NCBI GenBank assembly: GCA_001515955.1
Contig: LOES01000194.1
Location: forward strand, 1-23,048
Length of the DNA: 23,048 bases
Origin: Clostridia bacterium BRH_c25
GTDB taxonomy: Bacteria > Bacillota_A > Clostridia > Lutisporales > Lutisporaceae
Direction of reading: 5' to 3'
Within the stretch, counting starts at the first letter, position 1. Each line of letters begins with the position of its first letter. Positions 22,150 through 23,048 of this stretch are shown here, in pieces. The notes beneath the pieces were generated by a model that made no database searches, was not told where the DNA came from, and saw only the letters and a list, made by a program, of their open reading frames with translations. The position numbers and the translations under genes were made by a program.

Positions 22150-23048
22150 CAGCCCCTTCCATATACTTCAGCAAATCCTTGCCAAAGCCGTTTATATTGC
22201 CTACTGCAAAAACTGAAACATCCTCCGGGTATTGCTCCAGCTCCTCCAGGCTATTGATTGCTTTTATCGAGCCTTCCGGTATTCCACCCTTTATAAGCAT
22301 TTTTCTCATCAGGTGTTTCAGGGGGCCAGATATCCAAATACTGTCGAAGCAGTCCTTTGACTGCACTGCGAAATCGCAGAACTGCTGCATTCTCGTCAGT
22401 CTGTCCTCACGGTTGTTTATCAGAAGTACCCTGTTTCCATCCCCCTGTCCTACCTTCAGGAATACCTGTTCCATTATACTCTGTGCAGACTCCGTATCAT
22501 TTACGGCCAAAGCATTTACAAAGGTCAGCTCCTTGTTCCCTCTATTCCTCCTACTATAAACCTTAAGACTGCCAGGGTCCTTTTTATAATTCCGCATCCC
22601 GCTTAAAGCTGTCTCCTTGTGTACTCCAAGAGATTCGCAAACCTCCAGAGCCAAAGACACATTATCTCTAAAATCAATTTCATCCCAAGCCTCACTGCCT
22701 TCTTCAGCACAAAAAGCTACAGTAGCTTTCTCCTCAGCCGCCTTTTTAAAAAAGTCAAAGTATTTAAAATCCGCTGTAAACAGCCTCCCTTTTACAGGTA
22801 TCGTTGAGCTTAAGGCTTCGGCAATATCATCAAGGGTCTTCCCCATTTCATCCAGGTGATCCGGCCGTACATTTGTTATTACTCCAATGTCTGCAGCTAC
22901 AAGCCTTTCCTGGGAAATTTCCTGCAGCCCGGGCTTTACTGCCATGCACTCAATTACAAGTATCTCAGCTCCCTGAGCCCTTGCCTCCCTTATTACACCG
23001 ATCTGCTCTTTTATATTTGCCCTGCCCCTGCGCTTTAGCTCATGTTCA
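22130..23048 (-). CDS. pgsB: Poly-gamma-glutamate synthase PgsB/CapB, C-terminal part (5' end outside window)
   Basis: The ATP-dependent amide ligase of the Mur-ligase fold that polymerises glutamate at the membrane. About 305 residues are present; the frame is open to the right edge, so the N-terminus with the P-loop is missing. The visible part starts EHELKRRGRANIKEQIGVIR and includes ILVIECMAVKPGLQEISQ, the PgsB signature, then IGVITNVRPDHLDEMG, typical of the Mur-ligase-like core, and NALAVNDTESA with RVLLINNREDR further on. An internal ATG at 22945 is not the start, since homology-like sequence continues upstream. No pgsA/capA follows downstream; pgsC and pgsW do. Confidence 0.9.
   Translation of the reverse strand, partial: EHELKRRGRANIKEQIGVIREARAQGAEILVIECMAVKPGLQEISQERLVAADIGVITNVRPDHLDEMGKTLDDIAEALSSTIPVKGRLFTADFKYFDFFKKAAEEKATVAFCAEEGSEAWDEIDFRDNVSLALEVCESLGVHKETALSGMRNYKKDPGSLKVYSRRNRGNKELTFVNALAVNDTESAQSIMEQVFLKVGQGDGNRVLLINNREDRLTRMQQFCDFAVQSKDCFDSIWISGPLKHLMRKMLIKGGIPEGSIKAINSLEELEQYPEDVSVFAVGNINGFGKDLLKYMEGAGGVLGR

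Overview
The window looks like a chromosomal segment of a low-GC Gram-positive anaerobe of the class Clostridia. This rests on strong AGGAGG-type ribosome binding sites, consensus-like sigma-A promoters, a long clostridial-type PurL N-terminus, type 2 IPP isomerase, LarC, a two-subunit aconitase X, and a PgsB/PgsC/PgsW poly-gamma-glutamate locus. Species cannot be named from the sequence alone. Nearly everything is on the minus strand; the two LysR-type regulators (315-1208 and 17602-18534) are the exceptions.

Layout. (1) 1-3246, housekeeping: 5' end of purL, a LysR regulator divergent from it, alaX (alanyl-tRNA editing) and fni (isopentenyl-diphosphate isomerase). (2) About 3247-10190, accessory island between fni and the 3' end of guaA. 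It holds an AAA ATPase/DUF4143 gene with a structured 3' region, then a compact three-gene defence-like operon read right to left. That operon is a small winged-helix protein, a 974-residue single-chain restriction-modification protein (PD-(D/E)xK-like N-terminus, N6-adenine methylase, two HsdS-like target recognition domains) and a protein with an R-x4-H HEPN-type motif. Next to it is a group of small mobile-element-type genes: a ribbon-helix-helix protein under a near-perfect 41-bp palindrome, an unknown 93-residue protein, and a DUF6809-like gene cut by an in-frame TGA. (3) 10325-15243, core genes: guaA and guaB (GMP synthesis), larC (nickel-pincer cofactor) and a DUF456 membrane protein. 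(4) 15417-18534: a probably decayed gene, the aconitase X small and large subunits, and a divergent LysR regulator with an operator-like palindrome over its promoter. (5) 18593-23048: pgsB (cut by the window edge), pgsC, pgsW, a membrane histidine kinase and a response regulator, tightly packed and probably one operon.

How the genes work together. The pgs genes appear to make or export an anionic polymer, with a cotranscribed two-component system. The AcnX pair probably dehydrates a hydroxy acid or hydroxyproline under LysR control. GuaB and GuaA convert IMP to XMP to GMP. The most interesting part is the 5098-9134 operon: it combines an R-M-S fusion protein with no HsdR helicase and a candidate HEPN RNase, which suggests a restriction system coupled to an RNA-targeting back-up. 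That coupling is inference. No tRNA, rRNA, CRISPR array, integrase or intact transposase was seen.
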